Assembly (NCBI RefSeq): GCF_003286415.2 | Contig: NZ_CP043450.1 | Span: 62,001 to 126,000, forward strand | Source of the DNA: Mucilaginibacter rubeus | GTDB taxonomy: Bacteria > Bacteroidota > Bacteroidia > Sphingobacteriales > Sphingobacteriaceae | Direction of reading: 5' to 3' | DNA length: 64,000 nucleotides | Shown here: one piece after another, positions 10,501 to 16,870 of the stretch | Layout of the letters: every line of letters begins with the position of its first letter | Numbering within the stretch: the first letter of the stretch is position 1 | Position numbers and translations under genes: made by a program | The notes under the pieces: generated by a model | Seen by the model: only the letters and a program-made list of their open reading frames with translations | Told to the model about the DNA's origin: nothing | Database searches by the model: none

Positions 10501-11885
10501 AGATATAGTTCATGGCCATTAAAGCTGTAGGTATTATTACTCCTGATTCTTTTAAAATAATCGCGCCAGCCCAGGTTGCTTCGGGGGGTAAACGCGCTAT
10601 CGGTGCTCCAGTTAAGAAGTTCTTTTCCGGTCGAATCGATCCAAAAGGCTTCTTCCAGCGCGGTTGGCTTAGCAAAGGCATTTAGTTGTTCTCTGTACGG
10701 TTTATAATTTGTATCCCGCGATGATAGGGTTCTGAACTTTAAGTTTGATTTACCCAAATTGGCAATATCATCATTGGCAAACAGATGAGATTGCGAATCA
10801 AAGTTTTTGAGTGTCTGATACGCGTTTTCCAACTCGGTTGATAAGGCGTTTGAAATGCCATTGGCCAGTGATGTTGATGATGCTGATATTTTACCATGTG
10901 TATTGGCGAAAAGTATAAAATACATAAAAACAAAAAACATGAGCGCCATCATCAGTATCGATACCAGTACAGAGGCGATACCATCAGAAGCGTTGAGTTT
11001 ATCCTTATTGCCAGTGTGATACAGTTTTATCCAGGGCAATGATACGATAGCGCCTGTGGCGAATGTTAACAGTAACAACACCACAACAAGCGGTAGCCGT
11101 TTCCGTTCCTGGTCGTAGCTTTTTCCCGGTACCAGGCCCACTACAATCAATTGGTTTTTGCCATCAAGATTAACCGGTTGTGAAAATGCCCTGTAATCTT
11201 TACCCCCTATGCTCAGCTTACGAAGCCCCGGGCTGCTTACCTTATTTTTAAAGGTTAATAGTGAATCTTTTGATTGATAACTTAAACCCGAAGGGAAGGT
11301 TTCATAAATGATATTATCGTCGGTTTTGCCTTTGTCTGACGCGTCGCTTTCAAAAACAATATAGTTGTCAAAAACGTCGGGCACCAGCAGGGGTTTAATA
11401 AAATGATCAAAGTTGTACCTGATACCCATGCGCATTTTTAAGGTATCGGTTGGCCCGCTTATAGTTATTGTTTTGTTAAGGAAGATGGTTAGCTGCTGTA
11501 CCGCTACATTTGTGCGGATGCTAACAGAACTGTCAACCCATTTAACTTTACTTCCTTGCAGTTGTTGCCTTATCTGCGGCCCGCTAAGGCGGCTTGACAC
11601 CGGGAGCAGGGTAAAGTTGGTTTTGGGATAATTGCTCAGATAATCCTGCAGCTGATCATCATTAGGGAAAGTTTTCAGGAAGTTATTCAGCATCCAGGTG
11701 CTGTTTATAATTTTTGAGTGAATATTAATGTTAATGTTTTGCAGACAGCGAAATCGCCGCTCCTGCACAACCTTTTCGTTAGCCGGTATGTATATGTAAA
11801 AGTAACTTACCCCTAACATGATCAATGTAAGGAAAGTGACAATAGCAACCACCTGGTTTTTACCTATAGCAGGAAATTTGAACAT
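7557..11885 (-). CDS. Giant membrane protein with Cache-like sensor and degenerate P-loop (STAND/AAA-like) domain
   Basis: A 1442-residue inner-membrane protein. The layout is: TM1 (11-33); a periplasmic domain (about 34-262); two TMs (about 264-284 and 304-327); a second periplasmic region (about 330-590) that looks like a dCache sensor; a cluster of TMs (about 600-815); a third extracytoplasmic loop; a TM near 966-988; then a cytoplasmic P-loop domain. The Walker A is GPPGSGKL at 1026-1033, where the usual Ser/Thr after Lys is Leu. The Walker B-like strand KLVIINHFEY has Asn in place of Asp. A winged-helix-like segment (LTKEEKFLLYDLAEDGLVN, then LIYKGLI) and two final TMs follow. I infer a sensor coupled to a nucleotide-binding switch that may have lost hydrolysis. 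No partner gene adjoins it; tRNA-Asn lies upstream. Confidence 0.7.
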   Translation of the reverse strand: MFKFPAIGKNQVVAIVTFLTLIMLGVSYFYIYIPANEKVVQERRFRCLQNININIHSKIINSTWMLNNFLKTFPNDDQLQDYLSNYPKTNFTLLPVSSRLSGPQIRQQLQGSKVKWVDSSVSIRTNVAVQQLTIFLNKTITISGPTDTLKMRMGIRYNFDHFIKPLLVPDVFDNYIVFESDASDKGKTDDNIIYETFPSGLSYQSKDSLLTFKNKVSSPGLRKLSIGGKDYRAFSQPVNLDGKNQLIVVGLVPGKSYDQERKRLPLVVVLLLLTFATGAIVSLPWIKLYHTGNKDKLNASDGIASVLVSILMMALMFFVFMYFILFANTHGKISASSTSLANGISNALSTELENAYQTLKNFDSQSHLFANDDIANLGKSNLKFRTLSSRDTNYKPYREQLNAFAKPTALEEAFWIDSTGKELLNWSTDSAFTPRSNLGWRDYFKRIRSNNTYSFNGHELYLDQIFSVTNETFRSVLAIKSTSKLSQPAAVAAMTFTMKSLDHVTTPDGYQFAIINNNGKVLYHSITNRNLNENLKSEFADSTSLVSCLEAKSDTGFTATYYGRELNIKIKPVKGLPYFVVIFESQEYNDNRDMQAYAFTIAMLIFLLLFLITQFAIVFFVSAKRSFFKKQLFETSWIGPKRCFHRQYNLIIVINIVVIICMLASIDQNSFLKSLYLILFSITFIGIYPNVLFAIDYGRNQSYNLNFKLYAIAWLLAFILLVDGAALTTLTAHHLYMLFLYEAGLIFFALTVTSAIYIRPLSNWLMSKTQQHFPQLFITIKSLKKTETSFWTYTHSFAFMATTRLVITSGIPVAFFFIYASNYEQNLETRYKHFHFAKDLVQKMPKNTIEQGKLPVGAYIDSSFINNYGIVSDQKHIDSVEHYGRYLKEDFLTVQLLNAFKLQVKDIEIRSNNMVYANVGSDAFFNKLTNTNDISTNTIYKLTDKAFLGLGSAALGYHPSFEAIFDLHYLIPVILLSLLVVGFFYMIHNVIRKLFALGLPSQDGWREMDEQLLLDDKLNSLLLIVGPPGSGKLKNIQNKIKSRLFKDKHGKPLLYSEGTRPDDNVFVADMIRIPTENDDEDWKKCKADALKKSNKLVIINHFEYNIKDSQTNSIKLNFLESLMLQGKSKIMIISTVHPLTFLDSFTEEQRKNNADKAQTAGTASADSSKRDGNVSESELERWHVLLGHFRIIIQPLQGTGVRLRKKKKNAVTRVRSKASEREWRLHFARRVKLKATPTAPHLPKNIKNLRHSITEETRYTHYLHDMKEKAMDTLPLLNDEGVGLATDTLIFKMQISSHYFYTYIWQSLTKEEKFLLYDLAEDGLVNPYDDYNLSMLIYKGLITRSQGTLMLFNKGFRNYILTAIGNSEVERIKAQVKDTGNWSSLKVPLNLSIIGILIFLIVSQQEAYSQILTYITALGAGIPAVLKVLSMLGSNSNTQKTA

Positions 11886-12152
11886 AATTTAGGCTTTTAA
11901 GAAAAATTGTAAAACCAGAGCTAAACCAGCGTGTGTCAGTGAAAATAGGAGGTGTAAACAGTCAACAGGATATCGGCTTTATAATACTATTTTGATAATG
12001 AGTATTTTATAAAAGTAATTGGCGTTGATGGCTAATACAAGCGTGTTTTTACGTTTTTTTATAACGGTTTTTACGTTTCGGCTTGTTAATTAGCGAGTTA
12101 TAGATGAGGTTGTATAATGTTAAGATATTACCCGATAACAAATTGAATAAAA
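11886..12152. other. AT-rich intergenic region between the giant membrane protein and tRNA-Asn
   Basis: About 270 bp with no open frame of note. It must hold the promoter of the minus-strand membrane protein gene, but I could not pick out a clear one. The tRNA promoter begins at its right edge. Confidence 0.5.
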
Positions 12153-12183
12153 TTGTGAAATATCAATGAAAATTATACTTTTG
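12153..12183 (+). promoter_or_regulatory. Bacteroidota-type promoter of tRNA-Asn
   Basis: A -33 TTG (12153-12155) and a -7 TACTTTTG (12176-12183, fits TAnnTTTG) separated by 20 bp. This is the spacing expected for the primary sigma factor of Bacteroidota. The mature tRNA begins 22 bases downstream. Confidence 0.75.
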
Positions 12184-12205
12184 CAAACTCCAAACCGGAC
12201 AACAC

Positions 12206-12279
12206 TCCTGAGTAGCTCAGCCGGTTAGAGCATCTGACTGTTAATCAGAGGGTCGCTGGTTCGAGCCCAGCCTCAGGAG
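12206..12279 (+). tRNA. tRNA-Asn (anticodon GTT)
   Basis: A full cloverleaf can be drawn. The acceptor stem is TCCTGAG / CTCAGGA with discriminator G at 12279; the D stem is GCTC / GAGC; the anticodon stem is TCTGA / TCAGA around the loop CTGTTAA with anticodon GTT; and the T stem is GCTGG / CCAGC with loop TTCGAGC. The CCA end is not encoded. The gene has its own promoter at 12153-12183 and a terminator at 12287-12317. I see no attachment-site duplication next to it. Confidence 0.96.
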
Positions 12280-12286
12280 CTAAAAC

Positions 12287-12317
12287 AAAAAAGCCTCACG
12301 GTACTGTGAGGCTTTTT
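12287..12317. terminator. Bidirectional terminator between tRNA-Asn and hxlA
   Basis: Perfect stem AAAGCCTCAC (12290-12299) / GTGAGGCTTT (12306-12315) with a 6-base loop, an A-run on the left and a T-run on the right. It serves the tRNA on the plus strand and hxlA on the minus strand. Confidence 0.85.
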
Positions 12318-12335
12318 TGTTTTATTTATAATGGT

Positions 12336-12968
12336 TTAGACCGCGTCAACCGCTTCACGGAGTGCTTTGGCAGCAGCAGCGGGATCTTCGGCACCATAAA
12401 TTGCAGCGCCTGCTACAGCCACCTGGGCACCGGCTTTAATAACCTCGGTAACATTGCTCAGGTTCACACCGCCTGCAACAGAAACCGGAACGCCGGCCCT
12501 TGCCGCTTCATCAATTAATACCTGGATAGAGTAACCGGCGGTCCATTGCTCATCCAGTCCGGCATGAAGCTCAACGAAATCAACTCCAAGATCAGTCACT
12601 TCACGTGCACGTTTCACGCGGTCAGGATAACCGATAGTGTCCACCACAACACCTTTGCCGTGAGCTTTCGCGGCTTTAACTGCACCAATAATCGTCGCGT
12701 TTCCGGCTGCACCCATAACGGTCACTAAATCAGCACCCGCTTTAAATGCGATATCGGCTTCAAGCTCACCGGCATCGGCTGTTTTAAGATCTGCAAATAC
12801 CAGTTTGTCGGGATGTGCGTTTTTCATTGCCGTTATCACGCCCGAGCCCATGTTTTTGATTAGGGGAGTACCCAATTCTATAATATCTACATAAGGGGCA
12901 ACTTTAGCGGCCAGTGCCAATGCGTCTTCTGTTGTCAATAAGTCTATTGCTACTTGTAATTTTGCCAT
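12336..12968 (-). CDS. hxlA: 3-hexulose-6-phosphate synthase
   Basis: A 210-residue enzyme of the OMP decarboxylase superfamily that condenses formaldehyde with ribulose 5-phosphate to give arabino-3-hexulose 6-phosphate, the first step of the ribulose monophosphate pathway. The superfamily D-x-K-x-x-D core is present as VFADLKTADAGE (about 57-68). The family blocks QVAIDLLTTEDAL at the start, IELGTPLIKNMG near 30-41, FVELHAGLDEQ and a phosphate-binding AGGVN near the end are all visible. The length is normal. It lies 37 bp downstream of hxlB, so the two are cotranscribed. In an organism with no other sign of methylotrophy the pair most likely detoxifies formaldehyde or supplies ribulose 5-phosphate. 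Confidence 0.95.
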   Translation of the reverse strand: MAKLQVAIDLLTTEDALALAAKVAPYVDIIELGTPLIKNMGSGVITAMKNAHPDKLVFADLKTADAGELEADIAFKAGADLVTVMGAAGNATIIGAVKAAKAHGKGVVVDTIGYPDRVKRAREVTDLGVDFVELHAGLDEQWTAGYSIQVLIDEAARAGVPVSVAGGVNLSNVTEVIKAGAQVAVAGAAIYGAEDPAAAAKALREAVDAV

Positions 12969-13005
12969 TTTTATTTGAGTTTTAAATTTATTTATGGGTT
13001 AATAA

Positions 13006-13596
13006 TTATTCCATGTTCGCGTGGCGTTTCCACAGTTCTTCGGCAGGAGTACCGTTAATTTTCCAGAGTTCTATGAATATCGCATCACCAATCAGAAGAA
13101 CGGCTTGCTCAAAAAGGCTCCCTGCGTACTGCCTGGATTTGCTGCCACCATGATCCTGCTTTTCCGCCGCCGGGACGAGGATATGCGTATTTGCGAGTCT
13201 GGCCAGCGTTGATGCTTCATTCGTAGTAAAAGCGATTACTTTTGCACCAGCCTGTTTTGCTTTTTCAGCCGCTTTCACGATAATCCCGGTAGTACCCGAA
13301 CCTGATGCTGCCCAGAGGACATCGCCAGCTTTTATAGCCGGGGTTATGGTTTCACCAACAAAATATACCTGAAAGCCCAGATGCATTAAACGCATGGCTA
13401 TAGCCCGCATCGCGAAGCCCGAACGACCTGAAGCGATAAGAAAAATTGCATCCGCTTTAATGATATCGTTAATGAGTTTGATGAATGGACTGAAATCCAT
13501 CTTTTGGGACAAAGCAGTATGTTCCTGAAGTATCTGTGTCAGATTATTTTGAATATCCTTAGCTATTGCTTCGCTTTTTTGATCAATTAAATCCAT
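13006..13596 (-). CDS. hxlB: 6-phospho-3-hexuloisomerase
   Basis: A SIS-domain isomerase that converts arabino-3-hexulose 6-phosphate to fructose 6-phosphate, the second step of the ribulose monophosphate pathway. Visible SIS features are the first loop FLIASGRSGFAMRAIAMRLMHLG (about residues 50-70) and the second, VLWAASGSGTTGIIVKAAEKAKQAGAKVIAFTTN. The C-terminal SLFEQAVLLIGDAIFIEL is also typical. The ATG at 13596 has AAAGGA eight bases upstream. An ATG two codons earlier (13602) would overlap that site, so 13596 is preferred. It is the first gene of the hxlB-hxlA operon and is divergent from an AraC-type regulator. Confidence 0.94.
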   Translation of the reverse strand: MDLIDQKSEAIAKDIQNNLTQILQEHTALSQKMDFSPFIKLINDIIKADAIFLIASGRSGFAMRAIAMRLMHLGFQVYFVGETITPAIKAGDVLWAASGSGTTGIIVKAAEKAKQAGAKVIAFTTNEASTLARLANTHILVPAAEKQDHGGSKSRQYAGSLFEQAVLLIGDAIFIELWKINGTPAEELWKRHANME

Positions 13597-13619
13597 TGGC
13601 ATCCTTTTTAAATCGGCAG

Positions 13620-13627
13620 CAAATCTA
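13620..13627 (-). promoter_or_regulatory. Candidate -7 element of the hxlBA operon
   Basis: Read on the minus strand, TAGATTTG fits the Bacteroidota TAnnTTTG box about 24 bases before the hxlB start. A matching TTG at the right distance is not obvious, which would suit an activator-dependent promoter. Confidence 0.4.
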
Positions 13628-13669
13628 TTCCGGCCATTACAGGTTATCGTTACACAATGAGCTTAATAG

Positions 13670-13747
13670 GGTGGACTATCAGGAAATATCCTCAATTAAA
13701 AGTCATAAATAGACGCACCTGTCGGGTGTATTTCCGAATAGTCCACC
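13670..13747. promoter_or_regulatory. Long-armed inverted repeat operator between hxlB and its AraC regulator
   Basis: Arm 1 (13670-13688) is GGTGGACTATCAGGAAATA. The reverse complement of arm 2 (13729-13747) is GGTGGACTATTCGGAAATA. The arms agree at 17 of 19 positions, and the two mismatches are adjacent in the middle, as expected for two contact blocks (GGTGGACTAT and GGAAATA) joined by a free spacer. Forty bases separate the arms. The AraC-type protein encoded on the right is the obvious ligand; two oppositely oriented sites would serve both divergent promoters. Confidence 0.7.
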
Positions 13748-13838
13748 ATAATTACCTGATCGTCCAATACACTATTTTTGAAGTGCTTACCTTTACAGTA
13801 TAACGCCAATAGCCCAGGAAACGCGCCTTGAGAGCGCG

Positions 13839-14663
13839 ATGATCTATATCAGAAATCTGAACAATTGCCCGCCAAGCTATTTGAATGATCCTGGCCGGAA
13901 AGATTTTTTTGAAATTGTTTGGCTCAAAAATGAAGACCCTTTACACGCTTTAAACACTACAGATTTTGATGTAAAAGGCGATTGGATTTATCTGATACCG
14001 CCATATCGCGTACATCAGCTAAATAAGGCAGGTAAAAACGGCGAACTATTATCATTTAAACGGGAACTGATAGACGATGAGGATAAGGAGTTTTTGTTGG
14101 ATATCTTCAAGATATTCAACGTTCAGGGAGAGTTTTCCTGTTTGAGATTGGATAGGGAGGCTGCTGATGGGTTAAGTGGTGTGTACAATTTGCTAATGGA
14201 AGAATACCAGAAACCAAACAGCGAGTTAGTTATTCTGAAAGCATTACTAAGGGTGTTTTTATTAAAACTAATCAAGGTTAAGGAACAAGAGTTTACCGGC
14301 CATGATATTCACCAGAAAAGGGTTTATGAATTTCTGATGCTTTTGGAAAGTAACTATATTGAAGTTCGTAATATCGATTTCTATGCCGGGAAGCTTGGCG
14401 TGAGCTCAAAAAGATTGAACCAAATCTTAAAAGATAAGCTAAATAAAACGGGTACCCAGATCATTCACGACAGGATAATACTGGAAGCTAAAAGACTGAT
14501 CATCCACAGTGAACAAACCATCAAAGAGATCTCATTTGAACTGGGTTTTTCAGACCGTCCTTATTTCAGCCGTTTCTTCAAAAAGCAAACGGGGCAAACG
14601 CCTGATGAATTTCAGAAACAGGCTCAAAATCATTTAAAATCAAAGTTTAATACACTGGTGTAG
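13839..14663 (+). CDS. AraC-family transcriptional regulator, probable controller of hxlBA
   Basis: A 274-residue regulator. The N-terminal half is a cupin-like sensing domain (YLIPPYRVHQLNKAGKNGELLSFKRELI near 48-75 is the usual AraC_binding pattern). The C-terminal part from about residue 165 is the double helix-turn-helix: first helices around LGVSSKRLNQILKDK and second around IKEISFELGFSDRPYFSRFFKKQTGQTPDEF. It is divergent from the hxlB-hxlA operon with a 19-bp-arm inverted repeat between the genes, so it probably activates them and controls itself. The ligand could be formaldehyde-derived or a sugar phosphate; the sequence does not say which. Confidence 0.88.
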   Translation: MIYIRNLNNCPPSYLNDPGRKDFFEIVWLKNEDPLHALNTTDFDVKGDWIYLIPPYRVHQLNKAGKNGELLSFKRELIDDEDKEFLLDIFKIFNVQGEFSCLRLDREAADGLSGVYNLLMEEYQKPNSELVILKALLRVFLLKLIKVKEQEFTGHDIHQKRVYEFLMLLESNYIEVRNIDFYAGKLGVSSKRLNQILKDKLNKTGTQIIHDRIILEAKRLIIHSEQTIKEISFELGFSDRPYFSRFFKKQTGQTPDEFQKQAQNHLKSKFNTLV

Positions 14664-14691
14664 ATTTTCCAATATCACCAGGCTTGGTATG

Positions 14692-16779
14692 CTAATCAAT
14701 ACTTATAAGTCCGCAGCCTCTTTTCATAGGCACATCTAATTTCAAAGTTTTGGCGTATGGTGTGTTTTTGAGCTGTTTCCATTTAGTTTCGCCGGGGTAT
14801 AACACTTTTATTTGAAGCTTTTTCTTGTTTAACTCAGCAAACGGCAGCCTGATCATAACTGATACTTTGCTTGTGCTCCCGCCAAACACTACCGGTATAA
14901 TCACTTTTCCATTTACTTTAAAGGCGTTAGCCTTTGCCCTTCCGTTAATTACCTGCACTATATGCGGAACAAGAAGCCACTCGCGTCCTTTTATTGCTGA
15001 TAGCAGGGGGCCATAGTCTAAGTAATATTTTTCGGCCCATGCATCGGGTTCTATGCAATGATCATTGCCTGGATATGGGGCTGTAAGGAAAGCGCCGAGG
15101 AATAAATGACGCTGAAAATAGGCATCGGCGTCGGGCATCAGGTTTTCTTTTGACGCGGTCCAGGCTATGATTGGTTTAAAAAATGCCATTTGCGCGCAGA
15201 GGTTTAAGCTGGATGCCATGTAACCAAACTCATCGTAAACGCCGTCGATATGTGCCAATAGATCTATGCGCCGGTCAAGCGGATTACAAAAAATAACTTT
15301 ATGCGCGTTATGCATGACCCGGCTTAAGGGATCCATCAAATTTTTCCAGGATATTAGCAACGATTGTGTTTTTTGGCGGTCTATCATGCTGATATGGTCG
15401 TCGCCATTGGCGTTGTAAAACCGCATCCAGTCGAGCCTGTCAATACATATGCCCGACGAGGCAGGAATGTTTTTTATATGCAGCGAGGCCTGGTTTAGTA
15501 AAAAAGACTTATATGCTGAATCAGCCGGATCGAGTACTATACAATCCTCCCAGTTTGAAAATACCGGTCGGTCGTCCCAATCGGGCAGCAAGCCTGTCGG
15601 CTTCAAAAAAGCTTTTTTTAACCTGGTATAAACAAAGTTATTAGGGTTTTTCCAGAGCGAATCATCGGTAACAGCAGTGGTTTTATAAGGGTAAACCATG
15701 CCATTGCCAAATTCATTTACATTAAAGTAGCTAATGGTGTGGAAACCGAGTTGATTTAAGTGCTCCGAGTATTTGTTCAGCCGGTTTATAGTGGTATAGC
15801 CATCATCCACCTGCACGCCTCTCTGTTTGTATTTTACCCATTTTTCGTCTTTGCTTTTAACCGGGGGGATAAACATACCCATGTAAGGAAAATCAAGCGA
15901 GGCCTTCCAATTTAAACTAAAGGCCATTTTATGATATTTAGCGGTGTCTAATTCACCTTCGTATGATGAATATGCGGCACAGCCGGCAATGTTATTCACC
16001 ATCGGCTCCTCGGGAAAAAAATAAGCTTTATAGGTTTTTGCCATCCAGGCTATACCATCGCGCCAATCGGCCTCGTGCAAAATAATTTGATGACGGATGT
16101 GAATGCTGTGTTTTGAATTTATCCGATGATTAATATGTCGGTAGGCTATTTTTCCATCGGCGGTAGTACGCATTTCCAAATCAAGAATGGTATCATCCAG
16201 TGATTGAAGGAAACTTAACCCACGGTTATCCTGATTAAAAAAAGTGCTGGCAATAGGTATCACAAAAGCATTACGCGAAAGGTGTGTTTCGCCGCCATAT
16301 GTTAATGCGAGGTCCTGAAAATGCGCGGATGCAAATGGATCATGCCAGGTATCTGTTTCGGGATCGGTGTGATTGTCTGCCCATGTGGTCCAAAACAACG
16401 CCGAATCTTGCCGCATCCATTGTAATGAAGTTTCGATAGGGGCTGTCCAGCTATCAGTGTCTTTCGCGGTGATCTCAATATCCCATTGTAAGCCGTAGGT
16501 TGTCCTTTTTACCGTGCTGATTAAATCACAGCTGTTTTTAAAGTTTTCAATGTGCTTTCTGACAACCATTCCTGTACTATTTGAAGACAGTAATTGGGCA
16601 GGGCTTTGATTGGTAGAGGGTATAACGGCATCCAGTATAAAACCCTTTTCGCCATTGGGGCTTTTAAAACTACTTTTTATCTGGCCGTTTTCAAACCTTA
16701 ACTGTACGGGAGAGATCTGACTGTAAACTACCGCCGGAAAGAAAAATATAAACAGCAATAACAAAATTTTAGGAGGCAT
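14692..16779 (-). CDS. Secreted TIM-barrel glycosidase-like protein (possibly DUF6259)
   Basis: A 695-residue exported protein with a signal peptide ending near VVYSQ. The first ~250 residues form a beta-rich sandwich-like domain. The middle looks like a glycosidase (beta/alpha)8 barrel: DFPYMGMFIPP, then RGVQVDDGYTTINRLNKY, then GFHTISYFNVNEFG, then SGICIDRLDW with Asp447 and Asp450, and GVYDEFGYM with Asp516 and Glu517. These acidic residues at strand ends are candidate catalytic residues. The last ~80 residues form a small beta domain. The general plan resembles GH36/GH31-like or DUF6259 proteins, but I cannot assign a family or substrate. It stands alone, without SusC/D genes, 29 bp past the convergent AraC gene. 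Confidence 0.6.
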   Translation of the reverse strand: MPPKILLLLFIFFFPAVVYSQISPVQLRFENGQIKSSFKSPNGEKGFILDAVIPSTNQSPAQLLSSNSTGMVVRKHIENFKNSCDLISTVKRTTYGLQWDIEITAKDTDSWTAPIETSLQWMRQDSALFWTTWADNHTDPETDTWHDPFASAHFQDLALTYGGETHLSRNAFVIPIASTFFNQDNRGLSFLQSLDDTILDLEMRTTADGKIAYRHINHRINSKHSIHIRHQIILHEADWRDGIAWMAKTYKAYFFPEEPMVNNIAGCAAYSSYEGELDTAKYHKMAFSLNWKASLDFPYMGMFIPPVKSKDEKWVKYKQRGVQVDDGYTTINRLNKYSEHLNQLGFHTISYFNVNEFGNGMVYPYKTTAVTDDSLWKNPNNFVYTRLKKAFLKPTGLLPDWDDRPVFSNWEDCIVLDPADSAYKSFLLNQASLHIKNIPASSGICIDRLDWMRFYNANGDDHISMIDRQKTQSLLISWKNLMDPLSRVMHNAHKVIFCNPLDRRIDLLAHIDGVYDEFGYMASSLNLCAQMAFFKPIIAWTASKENLMPDADAYFQRHLFLGAFLTAPYPGNDHCIEPDAWAEKYYLDYGPLLSAIKGREWLLVPHIVQVINGRAKANAFKVNGKVIIPVVFGGSTSKVSVMIRLPFAELNKKKLQIKVLYPGETKWKQLKNTPYAKTLKLDVPMKRGCGLISID

Positions 16780-16870
16780 AATATCTATCTAAAACTAAAA
16801 TGTCAAGATAAGATATTTTAACAAAGCAGCCTTTATAACAGCGCAATCTTTGAAATATTTGCCTCGATAC

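Noticed and set aside
12206..12279. tRNA-Asn as an integration site of a mobile element
   Set aside because: No duplicated tRNA 3' end and no integrase gene were seen within reach on either side.
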